Source: Oscillospiraceae bacterium
Lineage (GTDB): Bacteria; Bacillota; Clostridia; Oscillospirales; Oscillospiraceae
Assembly (NCBI GenBank): GCA_022794215.1
Contig: JAAWEH010000002.1
Coordinates: 1-61,525, forward strand
Direction: 5' to 3'
DNA: 61,525 nt
Below the pieces are notes generated by a model that ran no database searches, was not told where the DNA came from, and was given only the letters and a program-made list of their open reading frames with translations. Position 1 is the first letter of the stretch. Each line of letters opens with the position of its first letter. A program made the translations under genes and the position numbers. Shown piece after piece: positions 45,632-56,632 of the stretch.

Positions 45632-46100
45632 AATTCAAAAGCGCTACTCCCAAATTCAAGTACCCCGCATAGCTCACCCACAGCAGATAGGGAAGCAGCA
45701 AAAGCCCCGCCATCCTCCGAAACCGGCCAAACCACAGCATTGTCCACAGGATCAGCCCCCACAGCAGTAACAGCCAGAAAAAAGCGGGCATCCACCAGTT
45801 CAGGTCAAAGAACAGAATGGGCCACCCAAAGTTGACCGCCAGCTGCACTGCGTAAAGGGTCAGCGCCCTTCGCTTTTCCCCTGTTCCCGCCGCCGAGGTG
45901 TAAATCAAATAGGAAGCAAATCCCATCATCACAAACAAAACCGTCCACACCACCGGAAAAACCCACATGGGCGGCGTCAGCGGCGGCTGGCGAAGCTGAG
46001 AAAACTCTTTCATGCTATCTTTTGTCAGAAAGGCGGACAGCCCTCCCACCGCCAACGGAACGGCAAGACTGACAAACAGCGCTTTCCATTTCACAGTCAT
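45630..46100 (-). CDS. tspO: TspO/MBR family membrane protein
   Basis: Five-helix membrane protein of 156 residues binding porphyrins or related ligands. Characteristic PPLTPPMWVFPVVWTVLFVMMG and NFGWPILFF with the aromatic-rich WWMPAFFWLLLLW stretch. The start MTVKWK has a GGGAGGG site; 19 codons of open frame lie upstream. Function in anaerobic Firmicutes is not settled. Confidence 0.92.
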   Translation of the reverse strand: MTVKWKALFVSLAVPLAVGGLSAFLTKDSMKEFSQLRQPPLTPPMWVFPVVWTVLFVMMGFASYLIYTSAAGTGEKRRALTLYAVQLAVNFGWPILFFDLNWWMPAFFWLLLLWGLILWTMLWFGRFRRMAGLLLLPYLLWVSYAGYLNLGVALLN

Positions 46101-46173
46101 AGCATATCCCTCCCCCGATAGTCTATTTCGAGAGGCGGATTTTATACGGCTGTACACTCCCTATTAACACATA

Positions 46174-46208
46174 AAGGGCTGCCGCTAAAACGGCAGCCCT
46201 TCTTTTTT
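46174..46208. terminator. Terminator between tspO and the secreted protein gene
   Basis: Eleven-base stem AAGGGCTGCCG/CGGCAGCCCTT (46174-46184, 46191-46201), loop CTAAAA, T-rich right flank; downstream of the minus-strand secreted protein gene. Confidence 0.8.
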
Positions 46209-46671
46209 AAACTTTGTAACTTCCCAGAATCATGACCGTCGCTTTTTCCGAAATGCTTACCTTCTGTCCGTCCTTTGTGGCTATGTATAAGTGATTCAGA
46301 GCCAGCTCCCCACCAAGGGTCTCCCCCGTGGTCAGATCCACAAGCCCATCCGTACAGGAAGCCTTCCCCGAACGCAGCAGCAACTGGCTTCCGGCAGAGA
46401 GGGTCACCGTCTTTCCTGCGCCCACCTCAGCGGTGACAAAAGCGCCCTGGTTCCCCTCCTGTATCTTCTTTTCCAGCTCCTCTACCCGCTGGTCGATCCG
46501 CTCATCCACCTGCTTCATGATCTCGGGCACTGCCTTCTCGTTCAGGTAGCTGAGGGTCACCAAGGGATCGTTCTGACTGCCCTGGGTTCCGGCGGCCATA
46601 GCCGCTCCCACGATGGTTGCCAGCACCAAGGCTCCGCAGGCCATACGGGTGCTCCATTTGCTCCGCTTCAT
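46207..46671 (-). CDS. Small secreted protein of unknown function
   Basis: 154 residues: N-terminal signal/anchor segment (about 10-30), a predicted coiled coil (QVDERIDQRVEELEKKIQE, near 55-75), then a beta-rich domain with TAEVGAGKTVTLSAGSQLLLRSG. GGAGG site before MKRSKWS. Similar coiled-coil plus beta modules occur in Clostridia near ndoA, but no function is known. It follows ndoA by 73 bases on the same strand. Confidence 0.75.
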   Translation of the reverse strand: MKRSKWSTRMACGALVLATIVGAAMAAGTQGSQNDPLVTLSYLNEKAVPEIMKQVDERIDQRVEELEKKIQEGNQGAFVTAEVGAGKTVTLSAGSQLLLRSGKASCTDGLVDLTTGETLGGELALNHLYIATKDGQKVSISEKATVMILGSYKV

Positions 46672-46744
46672 AGCGTTCCTCCTATGTATGGGTATCGTTT
46701 CCGATCGCGGCGGCGGGGAGCCCATGCCCCCCACCGCTTCGCGG

Positions 46745-47110
46745 TCAAACCAATTGACGGGGACGAAGGCCAAAGCTCACCGCAATGGCGCCGTCCACCT
46801 TCTGCATCTGCTCTTCGTCCAATCGGCCCATATACTCTCTCAGCCGCTTCTTGTCCAGGGTCCGTATCTGCTCCAACAGCACCACGGAATCCTTGGGCAG
46901 CCCGTAGGTGTTGGCTGAAAGGTCAATGTGGGTCGGCAGGCGGGCCTTGCCGGTCTGGGAGGTAATAGCGGCGGCAATCACGGTGGGGCTGTGGCGGTTG
47001 CCCGTATCATTCTGGATGATAAGGACGGGCCTGACTCCCCCCTGCTCGCTGCCCACCACCGGGCTCAGATCGGCATAAAAGATATCTCCACGTCTCACGC
47101 TGCTGTCCAC
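46745..47110 (-). CDS. ndoA: EndoA/MazF-type mRNA interferase
   Basis: Sequence-specific endoribonuclease of the PemK/MazF family (121 residues). [30 protein letters not shown] and the closing IRTLDKKRL match B. subtilis NdoA closely, so cleavage at a UACAU-like site is expected. The start is taken as GTG at 47110 with GGAGAG upstream; a second GTG 4 codons on is possible. It follows alr, as in Bacillus, but the cognate antitoxin gene (ndoAI) is missing from the 194-base gap. Confidence 0.93.
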   Translation of the reverse strand: MDSSVRRGDIFYADLSPVVGSEQGGVRPVLIIQNDTGNRHSPTVIAAAITSQTGKARLPTHIDLSANTYGLPKDSVVLLEQIRTLDKKRLREYMGRLDEEQMQKVDGAIAVSFGLRPRQLV

Positions 47111-47304
47111 AAGGCTCACTCTCCGCGGTTCAAAGTCACCGCTGTCACCGGGTCTGCACCCGGTTTCAACGGTCACTATGATTTTCCCACGGGGCGGCGG
47201 GATTTATACCCATCTCTTCGGGTTTCTCCCAAAGTTTGGTGCTCCTCCCGCCCGCCGGCGTTGCCCTCCCCGGCCCATTTTACGCAGCCTTCGGCCAGTT
47301 GGTG

Positions 47305-48435
47305 TCAGTCCAGATAAATCCGGGGTACCCGCTTGCCTACCGCACACAGCAGTTCATGCTGAATGGTGTTGGCCATCTCCGCCGTCTCTTCTAAGGGGAC
47401 ATGGGGCCCATAGATCTCCGCCGCATCTCCCGGCTTCACATCGGGAAGATCCGTCACGTCCACCATGCACAGATCCATACAGATCCGCCCCACCACAGTG
47501 GCCCGGCCCCCGCCGACCCAAACCTGCAGCTTGTCCGAGCAGCGCCGGGGCAGCCCGTCTGCATACCCGGCGGACAGCACCGCCAGCTTTGTATCCCGCT
47601 CCAGTGTATGGATGCGTCCATAGCTCACCGCTGTCCCAGCGGGAACCTTTTTTACCGAGATTACCCGGCTCTTCAACGTCATCATTGCCTTCAGCCCCGG
47701 CCCGTCCAGCCCCTCGCACTCAGGGGCCGGGTAGTGGCCGTACAGCGAGATTCCCGGCCGGATCATGTCCAGATAGGTACAAGGATAGTTTAACACGGCG
47801 GCGCTTGCGGCGCAATGCCGAATTTCAAACGTCACTCCCCGCTCCTTCAGTCTGTCCAGCAGCTCCAAAAACCTTGTAAACTGGAGCATCGTGTATTCCT
47901 CGCTGCCGTCGGCGTCGGAAAAATGGGTGAAAATCCCTTCCCACCGAAGGCCGGGAAGCTGATACATCCGCTCCATGGTCTCCACCGTCTGCTTCAAATC
48001 GGCTTCGTCACACAAAAGCCCCAACCGGCTCATCCCGGTGTCTGCCTTCATGTGAACGGTCAGGGTCTTTCCTGCCTTCACCGCCGCCTGGGACAGGGCC
48101 CGGGCGCCGTCCTCATTGAAAATTCCCTGGCTTAAGCCATATTCCATCAGCTCATCCGCCCACACCGGATCCGTATACCCCAGGATCAGGATAGGCAGAG
48201 CGATCCCCGCCTTCCGCAGCTCGATCCCCTCATCCAGACAGGCCACCGCCAGATAATCCGCACCCAGCTCCTCCAGCTTGCGGCTCACCGCCACGGCCCC
48301 GTGGCCGTATGCGTCCGCCTTCACCGGCGCCAGCAGCTTGCAGCCCTGGGGCAGCATGGCCCGAAAGGTATGGTAGTTGTGCTCCAGTGCCTTTAGATCG
48401 ATCTCCGCCCAAGTGCGGCGCTGTGCTTTCTCCAT
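47305..48435 (-). CDS. alr: Alanine racemase
   Basis: PLP enzyme making D-alanine for peptidoglycan. The 376 residues include PLP Lys39 in VKADAYGHG and the second catalytic Tyr in AVSYGRIHT, with the C-terminal beta domain (VGRICMDLCMVDVTDLP). GGGGAG site. Own promoter at 48471-48499. Upstream of ndoA as in Bacillus. Confidence 0.96.
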   Translation of the reverse strand: MEKAQRRTWAEIDLKALEHNYHTFRAMLPQGCKLLAPVKADAYGHGAVAVSRKLEELGADYLAVACLDEGIELRKAGIALPILILGYTDPVWADELMEYGLSQGIFNEDGARALSQAAVKAGKTLTVHMKADTGMSRLGLLCDEADLKQTVETMERMYQLPGLRWEGIFTHFSDADGSEEYTMLQFTRFLELLDRLKERGVTFEIRHCAASAAVLNYPCTYLDMIRPGISLYGHYPAPECEGLDGPGLKAMMTLKSRVISVKKVPAGTAVSYGRIHTLERDTKLAVLSAGYADGLPRRCSDKLQVWVGGGRATVVGRICMDLCMVDVTDLPDVKPGDAAEIYGPHVPLEETAEMANTIQHELLCAVGKRVPRIYLD

Positions 48436-48470
48436 TGTACTCCCCTTCTTTTTCTATAATTGCTTTCTCT

Positions 48471-48499
48471 ATTGTATCCCAAGGCCGCTGGAAGGTCAA
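48471..48499 (-). promoter_or_regulatory. Promoter for alr
   Basis: Minus-strand TTGACC and TACAAT with a 17-base spacer, about 35 bases before the alr start. Divergent from the SUFU promoter, with 12 bases between their -35 boxes. Confidence 0.75.
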
Positions 48500-48511
48500 G
48501 GGATTCCCTAC

Positions 48512-48541
48512 TTGACATCCCATGCTCCAGCACAGTAAAAT
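48512..48541 (+). promoter_or_regulatory. Promoter for the SUFU-domain gene
   Basis: Perfect TTGACA and TAAAAT with an 18-base spacer, 34 bases before the ATG. Confidence 0.7.
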
Positions 48542-48575
48542 AGAACTGTCAAAAACAGAGACAGGAGGCAATCCC

Positions 48576-49346
48576 ATGGGATTTCTGGATAAACTCTTCG
48601 GCAAAAAGCAGGAAGTTTCCCCCGGCGGCTCCACCATTTACCGCTATGGAGAGCTCGAGGACAAAGGGCTTCGGATCCCGGAGCATACAGGGATCTATAT
48701 AGAGCAGGTGGAAAAGCACTTTGCATCCCTCTTCCCCGACCGGGAGACCCGGGTTCTTCACGAGATCGTCAGCGACCTTGTCCACATCGACGTCCATGTC
48801 ATGTGGCCCAAGGAGGGGCAGGATTTCTTCGTGCTCTACACCACCGGCATGAGCGACCTGTCCATGACCATCCCTGACGAGGTCAAGCCGGAACACCGGA
48901 AGAAGCTGGAGCTTGCAGAGCTATATATGTTCCTCCCCGGCGATTGGCCTTTGAGCAAGGAAGGCATGCCGCCGAAGGAGGCCTACTGGCCCATCGGTAT
49001 GCTAAAATTTGTCGCTCGCTTCCCTCACGAGTATAAAACTTGGCTGGGCTGGGGCCATACCATCCCCAACGGGCCAAAGTATGCCCCCTTGGATGACAGC
49101 GTCGGCTTTGGTGCCGTCGTTCTGGTGGGCGGCGGCGATGGCCCCTTGGGGCACATCGATCTGGATGACGGCAAGCACCTCAACCTTTATAGTCCCATCC
49201 CCGCTTATCAGGAAGAGGTTGAATACAAACTGAAGTACGGCATGGAAGCCCTGGATGCCGTGTTCCAGGAAAAGAAGCTGGAGATGATCCTGAATCCCCA
49301 GCGGCCCAACCTCTGTGCTGATTTCAAGGAAGTTCTGGACAGCTAA
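48576..49346 (+). CDS. Suppressor-of-fused domain protein
   Basis: 256 residues with the SUFU fold: FLPGDWPL near 121-128, WPIGMLKFVARFPHEYKTWLG (split at 136-156), FGAVVLVGG, and LNLYSPIPAYQEEVEYKLKYG. Bacterial members often act as immunity proteins to polymorphic toxins, but no toxin gene is adjacent. ACAGGAGG site; monocistronic, bounded by promoter and terminator. Confidence 0.88.
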   Translation: MGFLDKLFGKKQEVSPGGSTIYRYGELEDKGLRIPEHTGIYIEQVEKHFASLFPDRETRVLHEIVSDLVHIDVHVMWPKEGQDFFVLYTTGMSDLSMTIPDEVKPEHRKKLELAELYMFLPGDWPLSKEGMPPKEAYWPIGMLKFVARFPHEYKTWLGWGHTIPNGPKYAPLDDSVGFGAVVLVGGGDGPLGHIDLDDGKHLNLYSPIPAYQEEVEYKLKYGMEALDAVFQEKKLEMILNPQRPNLCADFKEVLDS

Positions 49347-49352
49347 AGGAAT

Positions 49353-49388
49353 GAGCCCGGCGTTGAAAAAACGCCGGGCTCATTTTTA
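49353..49388 (+). terminator. Terminator after SUFU gene
   Basis: Perfect 12-base stem (49353-49364 with 49370-49381) and TTTTT tail; the convergent lipoprotein gene ends at its edge. Confidence 0.88.
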
Positions 49389-49994
49389 TCCCGCATCCCC
49401 GGACAGCTCCATTGCAAACCCGGATATGTCGCATTGGATCACCCTAAAACCATCCTCGCTGACCTCTCCCCGGAGAAAGCTGCCCGTCTCCAAGTCAAAC
49501 CAAAGCTCCGCCTCGGTTCCCGTCCCCGGCTCCGCCTCCGGATCCCGGCAGAGGGTGCGAAGCTGCTGCCCTTGCTCCGTTTCCTCCAGCACACACTCCG
49601 CCACAAAACCTTCCCGGGCATAGGCAAGCAGCGCAGGAATGGCGTCCACCGGCGAAAGCCCCGCCGGGTTCAGCGGCCCCGTCTCCAGCATGATCCCCTC
49701 ATACTCCAGGGCCGTCTCTCCCGCGGCAATGTGAGCCACCGTACCTGCCACATTCTCCGGGGCCGTCAGGGTCAAAAGGGTCTCCCCCTCCCTCTGCCAG
49801 TAAAAGTCGATCCCGTAAGTATACACCCGCTGCCCATAGTCGGCAACCAGGTCGGCATGTCCTGAGCAGCCCGTCATCTCCAGGTATCTGCCCCGTATCT
49901 CCTGCAATCCCTGCTCGGCCTGATTCCCCTCCCCGCCGCAGGCGGCCAGAGGCAAAACCAGGGTCATCATCAGTGCGCAAAGCTCTCTGCGCAC
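49386..49994 (-). CDS. Lipoprotein of unknown function
   Basis: 202 residues. Signal peptide with lipobox LAAC (Cys near 19), then a beta-rich domain (VYTYGIDFYWQREGETLLTL; ELWFDLETGSFLRGEV) that recalls LolA/sporulation-type lipoprotein folds. The start is GTG, with GGAGGAATAA just before it, overlapping the stop of the NAD(P)HX repair gene. Exposed on the outer face of the membrane; function unknown. Confidence 0.8.
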   Translation of the reverse strand: MRRELCALMMTLVLPLAACGGEGNQAEQGLQEIRGRYLEMTGCSGHADLVADYGQRVYTYGIDFYWQREGETLLTLTAPENVAGTVAHIAAGETALEYEGIMLETGPLNPAGLSPVDAIPALLAYAREGFVAECVLEETEQGQQLRTLCRDPEAEPGTGTEAELWFDLETGSFLRGEVSEDGFRVIQCDISGFAMELSGDAG

Positions 49995-49997
49995 ACT

Positions 49998-51548
49998 TTA
50001 TTCCTCCTCGCACTCCTTCATTGCATCGGGTATGGCCTCAATGAGATCCATCACCGTCATCCCATACTCTCCCTTTTCCGTGGCCGCCAGGTCCCCCGCT
50101 CGGCCGTGGAGCCAAACCGCATTCGCCACCGCGCTCGGATCCTTCTGCTGCACCAGCATGGCTCCCATCAGCCCTGCCAGCGCATCCCCGCTGCCCCCCC
50201 GGGCCATCCCCGGGTTTCCCGTCGTGTTCACCACGCAGCCGCCGCCGGGAGCCGCTGTAATGGTTCGGTGTCCCTTCAGTACCAGGATACAGCCATGCTC
50301 CTCGGCAAAGGCGCTGGCCGACCCCATCCGATCCCGGATGGGGAGCTCTCCCCCGGTCAGTCCGGCAAACTCCCCGTCGTGGGGCGTCAGGATGGTAAGG
50401 CCCTCCCGTTTGTCCAACACATCTATATGTCCAGAAAGAAGATTTAGACCGTCGGCGTCCACGATCACCGGACAACTCAGCTTTTCCAGCAGCAGCCGCA
50501 CCAGCTTCCGGGCCCGCTCCCCACGGCCCAGGCCAGGGCCGATGAGCACACCGTCACAGCCCTTGGCCTTCTCCAGCACCTCCTCGTCCCCCTCCGGCAG
50601 GGGCCAAACCATGGCCTCATCGCAGCACTTGACCGCCTCGATGGGATAGATCTCCTCCGGCACCGCCACCGTCACCAGCCCCGCGCCGCCCCGGACTGCT
50701 GCCCGGGCACAGAGGGCCGCCGCCCCAGTATACCCCCGGCTTCCCGCCAGGATAAAAAGCCTTCCAAAGTCCCCCTTGTGGGCGTTTCTCTTCCGCTTGG
50801 CCAGGAAAGGCCGCTCCATGACCAGATCGGGGCAGGCCTTCTCATCCATCACCTCTGGGGGGATCCCGATGTCAGCCACCACCACGCGCCCGCTGTGAAC
50901 CGCGCCGTCCCCCACAAAAAGGCCGGGCTTGGCCATGGAGAAGGTCACCGTCACGTCGGCGTTCACCGCATCTCCCAGCACCTCTCCCGTATCTGCCTGA
51001 ACGCCGCTGGGCAAATCCACAGAAACCACCCATCCGGCCATCTTCATCTGCTTGGCCGCCTCTACCGCATCGGGCCCCAAGGGGCTATTGAGCCCAACGC
51101 CAAAGAGAGCGTCCACCGCAACGTCAAAGCCCAGATAGTCCATCCAGTCCTCCGCATGGAACTCCTCCAGCGCTCCGCCCTCGCTTTCCAGCCGGCGCTC
51201 CATCTCCCGGCAGTCCTTGCTCATCTTCTCCCGCTCGCCCACCAGCAGGCACTTGACCCGCCAGCCCTCTTTCAATAGGAGCCGGGCCACGGCGACGCCA
51301 TCCCCGCCATTGTTGCCGGGGCCGCTGAACACAATGGCCGAGCGCTCCTCCTGAAAAGAGTCTCCTCCATTCCCAACGAACCATCCCACAGCGCTGTTTT
51401 TCCGCCCCGAGCCCATGGCGGGCAGGGCCAGGATCTCCCGAACCACCGCTTGCGCGGCATTCTCCATCAGCTTTGTGGACGGGATCCCCCACTCCTCGAT
51501 GGTCACCCGGTCAATCTCCTTTATCTGTGCGGCTGTGGTAAGATACAT
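49998..51548 (-). CDS. nnr: Bifunctional NAD(P)HX epimerase/dehydratase
   Basis: Metabolite-repair enzyme restoring hydrated NADH/NADPH. N-terminal YjeF_N epimerase (about 1-215; LMENAAQAVV, GPGNNGGDG) fused to the ADP-dependent C-terminal dehydratase (about 230-516; AGSRGYTGAAALCARAA, GIGP-like IGPGLGRGE, GNPGMARGGSGDALAG). The start MYLTTAAQIKEID has a GGAGG site; a long open frame before it is not coding. 516 residues fits the fused form. The lipoprotein follows directly. Confidence 0.93.
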   Translation of the reverse strand: MYLTTAAQIKEIDRVTIEEWGIPSTKLMENAAQAVVREILALPAMGSGRKNSAVGWFVGNGGDSFQEERSAIVFSGPGNNGGDGVAVARLLLKEGWRVKCLLVGEREKMSKDCREMERRLESEGGALEEFHAEDWMDYLGFDVAVDALFGVGLNSPLGPDAVEAAKQMKMAGWVVSVDLPSGVQADTGEVLGDAVNADVTVTFSMAKPGLFVGDGAVHSGRVVVADIGIPPEVMDEKACPDLVMERPFLAKRKRNAHKGDFGRLFILAGSRGYTGAAALCARAAVRGGAGLVTVAVPEEIYPIEAVKCCDEAMVWPLPEGDEEVLEKAKGCDGVLIGPGLGRGERARKLVRLLLEKLSCPVIVDADGLNLLSGHIDVLDKREGLTILTPHDGEFAGLTGGELPIRDRMGSASAFAEEHGCILVLKGHRTITAAPGGGCVVNTTGNPGMARGGSGDALAGLMGAMLVQQKDPSAVANAVWLHGRAGDLAATEKGEYGMTVMDLIEAIPDAMKECEEE

Positions 51549-51578
51549 AGATGGTTCCTCCTTTTGCTGTTTGTCACC

Positions 51579-51607
51579 ATTATAGGCATTTTCCTCTTGC
51601 ATTTCAA
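51579..51607 (-). promoter_or_regulatory. Promoter for the NAD(P)HX repair gene
   Basis: Minus-strand TTGAAA and perfect TATAAT with a 17-base spacer. Its -35 box shares a base with the -35 box of the opposite T-box promoter. Confidence 0.8.
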
Positions 51608-51625
51608 CCATATTTGTGGTATATA
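51597..51625 (+). promoter_or_regulatory. Promoter for the phenylalanine T-box operon
   Basis: TTGCAT and TATATA with a 17-base spacer, divergent from and touching the nnr promoter. Confidence 0.65.
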
Positions 51626-51639
51626 TAAGTTTCAGTAGC

Positions 51640-51878
51640 AACAAGGCTTGGAACAGGAAAATAGCGTGCTTGCGCTTCTTTAGAGAGGGCTGGTCACCGG
51701 CTGAAAACCGGCCCGGAGCGTGTCGCTTGGTTCGCCTGGGAGCCGCCGCGGGGAAAGACGCGGACGGAGGGCCCTCCGTTATCGGGGCAAGAGTGTGCAT
51801 AGCAATATGCAAATGCGGGTGGTACCGCGGAAGGCAAGCCTTTCGTCCCCAGTTTCGGGGAGGAAGGGCTTTTTGTTT
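51640..51878 (+). promoter_or_regulatory. T-box leader, phenylalanine type (specifier TTC)
   Basis: Stem I block AGAGAGGGCTGGTCACCGG is near 51681-51700. Candidate specifier TTC is at 51731-51733, followed by GCCTGGGAGC in the same register as the other two leaders. T-box core CGGGTGGTACCGCGG is at 51816-51830, with a terminator (51838-51850 with 51857-51869, TTTTTG tail). It should sense uncharged tRNA-Phe and control the YbjQ-like gene, pheS and pheT. Confidence 0.93.
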
Positions 51879-51917
51879 GTTCTCCGCCCGCCATTTTAAC
51901 AAGTGAGGTGCGTTTTT

Positions 51918-52244
51918 ATGATCGTCTCCACCACCCCTGCCTTAGAAGGGAAAAAGATCGTTGTCTACCACGGCATCGTATTTGGCGAGGTGATTTCCGG
52001 CGTCGATTTTATCCGGGATTTCGCCGCCGGCTTTACCAATTTCTTTGGTGGCCGCTCCGTTGAGTACGAGGAGGAGCTGATGACCGCCCGGGAAAACGCC
52101 CTTCAGGAGATGGCTCGCCGGGCTGCCGACCTCGGCGCCAATGCCGTAGTCGGGGTAGACATTGACTACGAGGTGCTCGGAGCCAACAACGCCATGCTGA
52201 TGGTCACCGCCAGCGGGACCGCCGTCACCGTAGAATCCACCTAA
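51918..52244 (+). CDS. YbjQ/DUF74 family protein
   Basis: Small oligomeric protein (108 residues) of the family once called heavy-metal-binding. Diagnostic blocks: [40 protein letters not shown]. Function unknown. GAGGTG site. It sits between the phenylalanine T-box and pheS (15 bases), so it is under phenylalanine-tRNA control, not an expected place for this family. Confidence 0.9.
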   Translation: MIVSTTPALEGKKIVVYHGIVFGEVISGVDFIRDFAAGFTNFFGGRSVEYEEELMTARENALQEMARRAADLGANAVVGVDIDYEVLGANNAMLMVTASGTAVTVEST

Positions 52245-52259
52245 AAAGGAGTTAAGGAT

Positions 52260-53285
52260 ATGAAAGAGCAGTTAGCAAAAATCAGGGCGGAAGCCCTGGC
52301 CGCTCTGGAGGGCGCCAAAGCGGCCGCCGACCTGGACGCTCTCCGGGTCAAATATCTGGGCAAGAAGGGTGAGCTCACCGCCGTCCTCAAGCAAATGGGC
52401 GCCCTATCCGCTGAGGAGCGCCCCCAGATGGGCGCCCTGGTCAACGAGGTAAAGGCGAGCCTGGAATCCGCCCTGGAGACCCAGGCCAAGAAGCTGGAGC
52501 AGGCCGCTTTGGAGGCCAAGCTGAAACTGGAGGCGGTGGACGTGACCATCCCCGGCTCCACCCCCAAGCTGGGCCACAAGCACCCCATGTATATCGCCCT
52601 GGACGAGATCAAGGACATCTTTATCGGCATGGGCTTCACCGTGCTGGATGGCCCCGAGATCGAGCTTGCCAGCTACAACTTCGACAAGCTCAATGCCGAG
52701 GAGGGCCACCCCTCCCGGGACTGGTCGGACACCTTCTACTTTGACAAGGACAGCCGGGTGATGCTCCGTTCCCAGACCTCTCCCATGCAGGTTCGGGCCA
52801 TGGAGACCATGCCCCTGCCCATCCGTATCATCGCTCCCGGCCGGGTGTACCGGAAGGACGAGATGGACGCTACCCACTCCCCCATGTTCCACCAGGTGGA
52901 GGGCATGGTCATCGACAAGAACGTCACCATGGCCGATCTGAAGGGTACTCTGAACTTACTGGCCGAAGAGCTGTTCGGCAAGGGCACCGTCACCCGTTTC
53001 CGCCCCCACCACTTCCCCTTCACCGAGCCCAGCTGCGAGATGGACGTGCAGTGCCACAAGTGCGGCGGCGTGGGCTGCCCCACCTGTAAGGGGGAAGGCT
53101 GGATCGAAATCCTGGGCGCCGGCATGATCCACCCCCGGGTGCTGGAGATGGCGGGCATCGACCCCGAAGAGTGGTCTGGCTGGGCCTTCGGCATGGGTCT
53201 GGAGCGAACCGCCATGCGCCGGTTTAAGATTGCCGACCTGCGGCTCATCTTTGAAAACGACGTCCGGTTCCTGGAGCAGTTTTAA
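52260..53285 (+). CDS. pheS: Phenylalanyl-tRNA synthetase alpha subunit
   Basis: Catalytic subunit of the (alpha-beta)2 enzyme, 341 residues. N-terminal coiled coil (1-90), class II motif 2 HMLRSQ-like VMLRSQTSPMQVRAME, FRPHHFPFTEPSCEMDV and motif 3 FGMGLERTAMRRF. The C-GG-C-C-C cluster HKCGGVGCPTCKG could bind zinc. AAGGAG site; 18 bases before pheT. Confidence 0.97.
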   Translation: MKEQLAKIRAEALAALEGAKAAADLDALRVKYLGKKGELTAVLKQMGALSAEERPQMGALVNEVKASLESALETQAKKLEQAALEAKLKLEAVDVTIPGSTPKLGHKHPMYIALDEIKDIFIGMGFTVLDGPEIELASYNFDKLNAEEGHPSRDWSDTFYFDKDSRVMLRSQTSPMQVRAMETMPLPIRIIAPGRVYRKDEMDATHSPMFHQVEGMVIDKNVTMADLKGTLNLLAEELFGKGTVTRFRPHHFPFTEPSCEMDVQCHKCGGVGCPTCKGEGWIEILGAGMIHPRVLEMAGIDPEEWSGWAFGMGLERTAMRRFKIADLRLIFENDVRFLEQF

Positions 53286-53303
53286 GAAAGGAGGCTTGTT
53301 AAA

Positions 53304-56012
<2,709 letters not shown>

Positions 56013-56061
56013 AGTTTTCCCCGTTGGAAATGAAGGTTTTATAAATTTTCACTCTTTTCTC

Positions 56062-56090
56062 TTTACAGCGTCCGTTTTTTCGAGTACAAT
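56062..56090 (+). promoter_or_regulatory. Promoter for ireB
   Basis: TTTACA and TACAAT with a 17-base spacer, 32 bases before the ireB start codon. Confidence 0.7.
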
Positions 56091-56121
56091 TTACTCATAA
56101 CCCCAATGGGAGGTGCCCTTT

Positions 56122-56373
56122 ATGGAAGACATGGACTTTACCAGGAAATTCAATATCCGTTACGAAAAGGATCAGGAGATCAAGGCCATCCTCACCTCGG
56201 TCTATGATTCTCTGAAGCAGAAGGGTTACGATCCCATCAATCAGATCGTGGGCTATATCCTCTCTGAAGATCCCACCTATATCACCAACTATAATAACGC
56301 CCGTTCCCTTATCCGCAAGCTGGATCGGGACGAGTTGCTCCAGGAGCTGGTGAAGCAGTATCTTTCCGACTGA
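56122..56373 (+). CDS. ireB: IreB family regulatory phosphoprotein
   Basis: Small helical protein (83 residues; DUF965, YrzL) that in Enterococcus is a substrate of the PASTA kinase IreK and modulates cephalosporin resistance. The block [20 protein letters not shown] and [20 protein letters not shown] are diagnostic. Two Thr near the N-terminus (Thr7 and others) are candidate phosphosites. GGGAGG site. Monocistronic. In other Firmicutes it lies beside alaS; here it follows pheT. Confidence 0.95.
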   Translation: MEDMDFTRKFNIRYEKDQEIKAILTSVYDSLKQKGYDPINQIVGYILSEDPTYITNYNNARSLIRKLDRDELLQELVKQYLSD

Positions 56374-56386
56374 CCCCAAGCACGCC

Positions 56387-56418
56387 AAAGGCGCACTCCA
56401 AAGGAGTGCGCCTTTTTT
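56387..56418 (+). terminator. Terminator after ireB
   Basis: Perfect 13-base stem (56387-56399 with 56403-56415), loop AAA, T tail. Confidence 0.9.
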
Positions 56419-56479
56419 GCTGCCGTCTCCCCGCATGGTCCTCTGCTTTTTGGGGCATACTTGCGTAGAGGTGATCGGT

Positions 56480-56632
56480 ATGTCAACCATATCCCCCTGT
56501 GTCCGCGATCAGTTCCAGTCCATGCCCCCGGAGCTTCAGCAGGCAGTCCTGGCCCTGGATGTCAAGGTGGAAAACCTCTCCGACCTTATGTCCTGCCTGG
56601 AGCGCATCATTGCCGAGGGTGAAACAGCGTAA
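56480..56632 (+). CDS. Small conserved-looking protein (50 aa)
   Basis: No family assigned. Sequence reads as one amphipathic helical hairpin: MSTISPCVRDQFQSMPPELQ then AVLALDVKVENLSDLMSCL. An AGAGGTGATC site precedes the ATG. Its last codons and stop lie in the arm of a 25-base palindrome shared with the convergent gene. It probably follows ireB on read-through or from an unseen promoter. Confidence 0.6.
   Translation: MSTISPCVRDQFQSMPPELQQAVLALDVKVENLSDLMSCLERIIAEGETA

Noticed and set aside
47204-47278. 24-codon Arg/Gly-rich ORF between alr and ndoA as the missing antitoxin
   Set aside because: No SD, no ribbon-helix-helix pattern and too short; kept only as a note under the ndoA finding.
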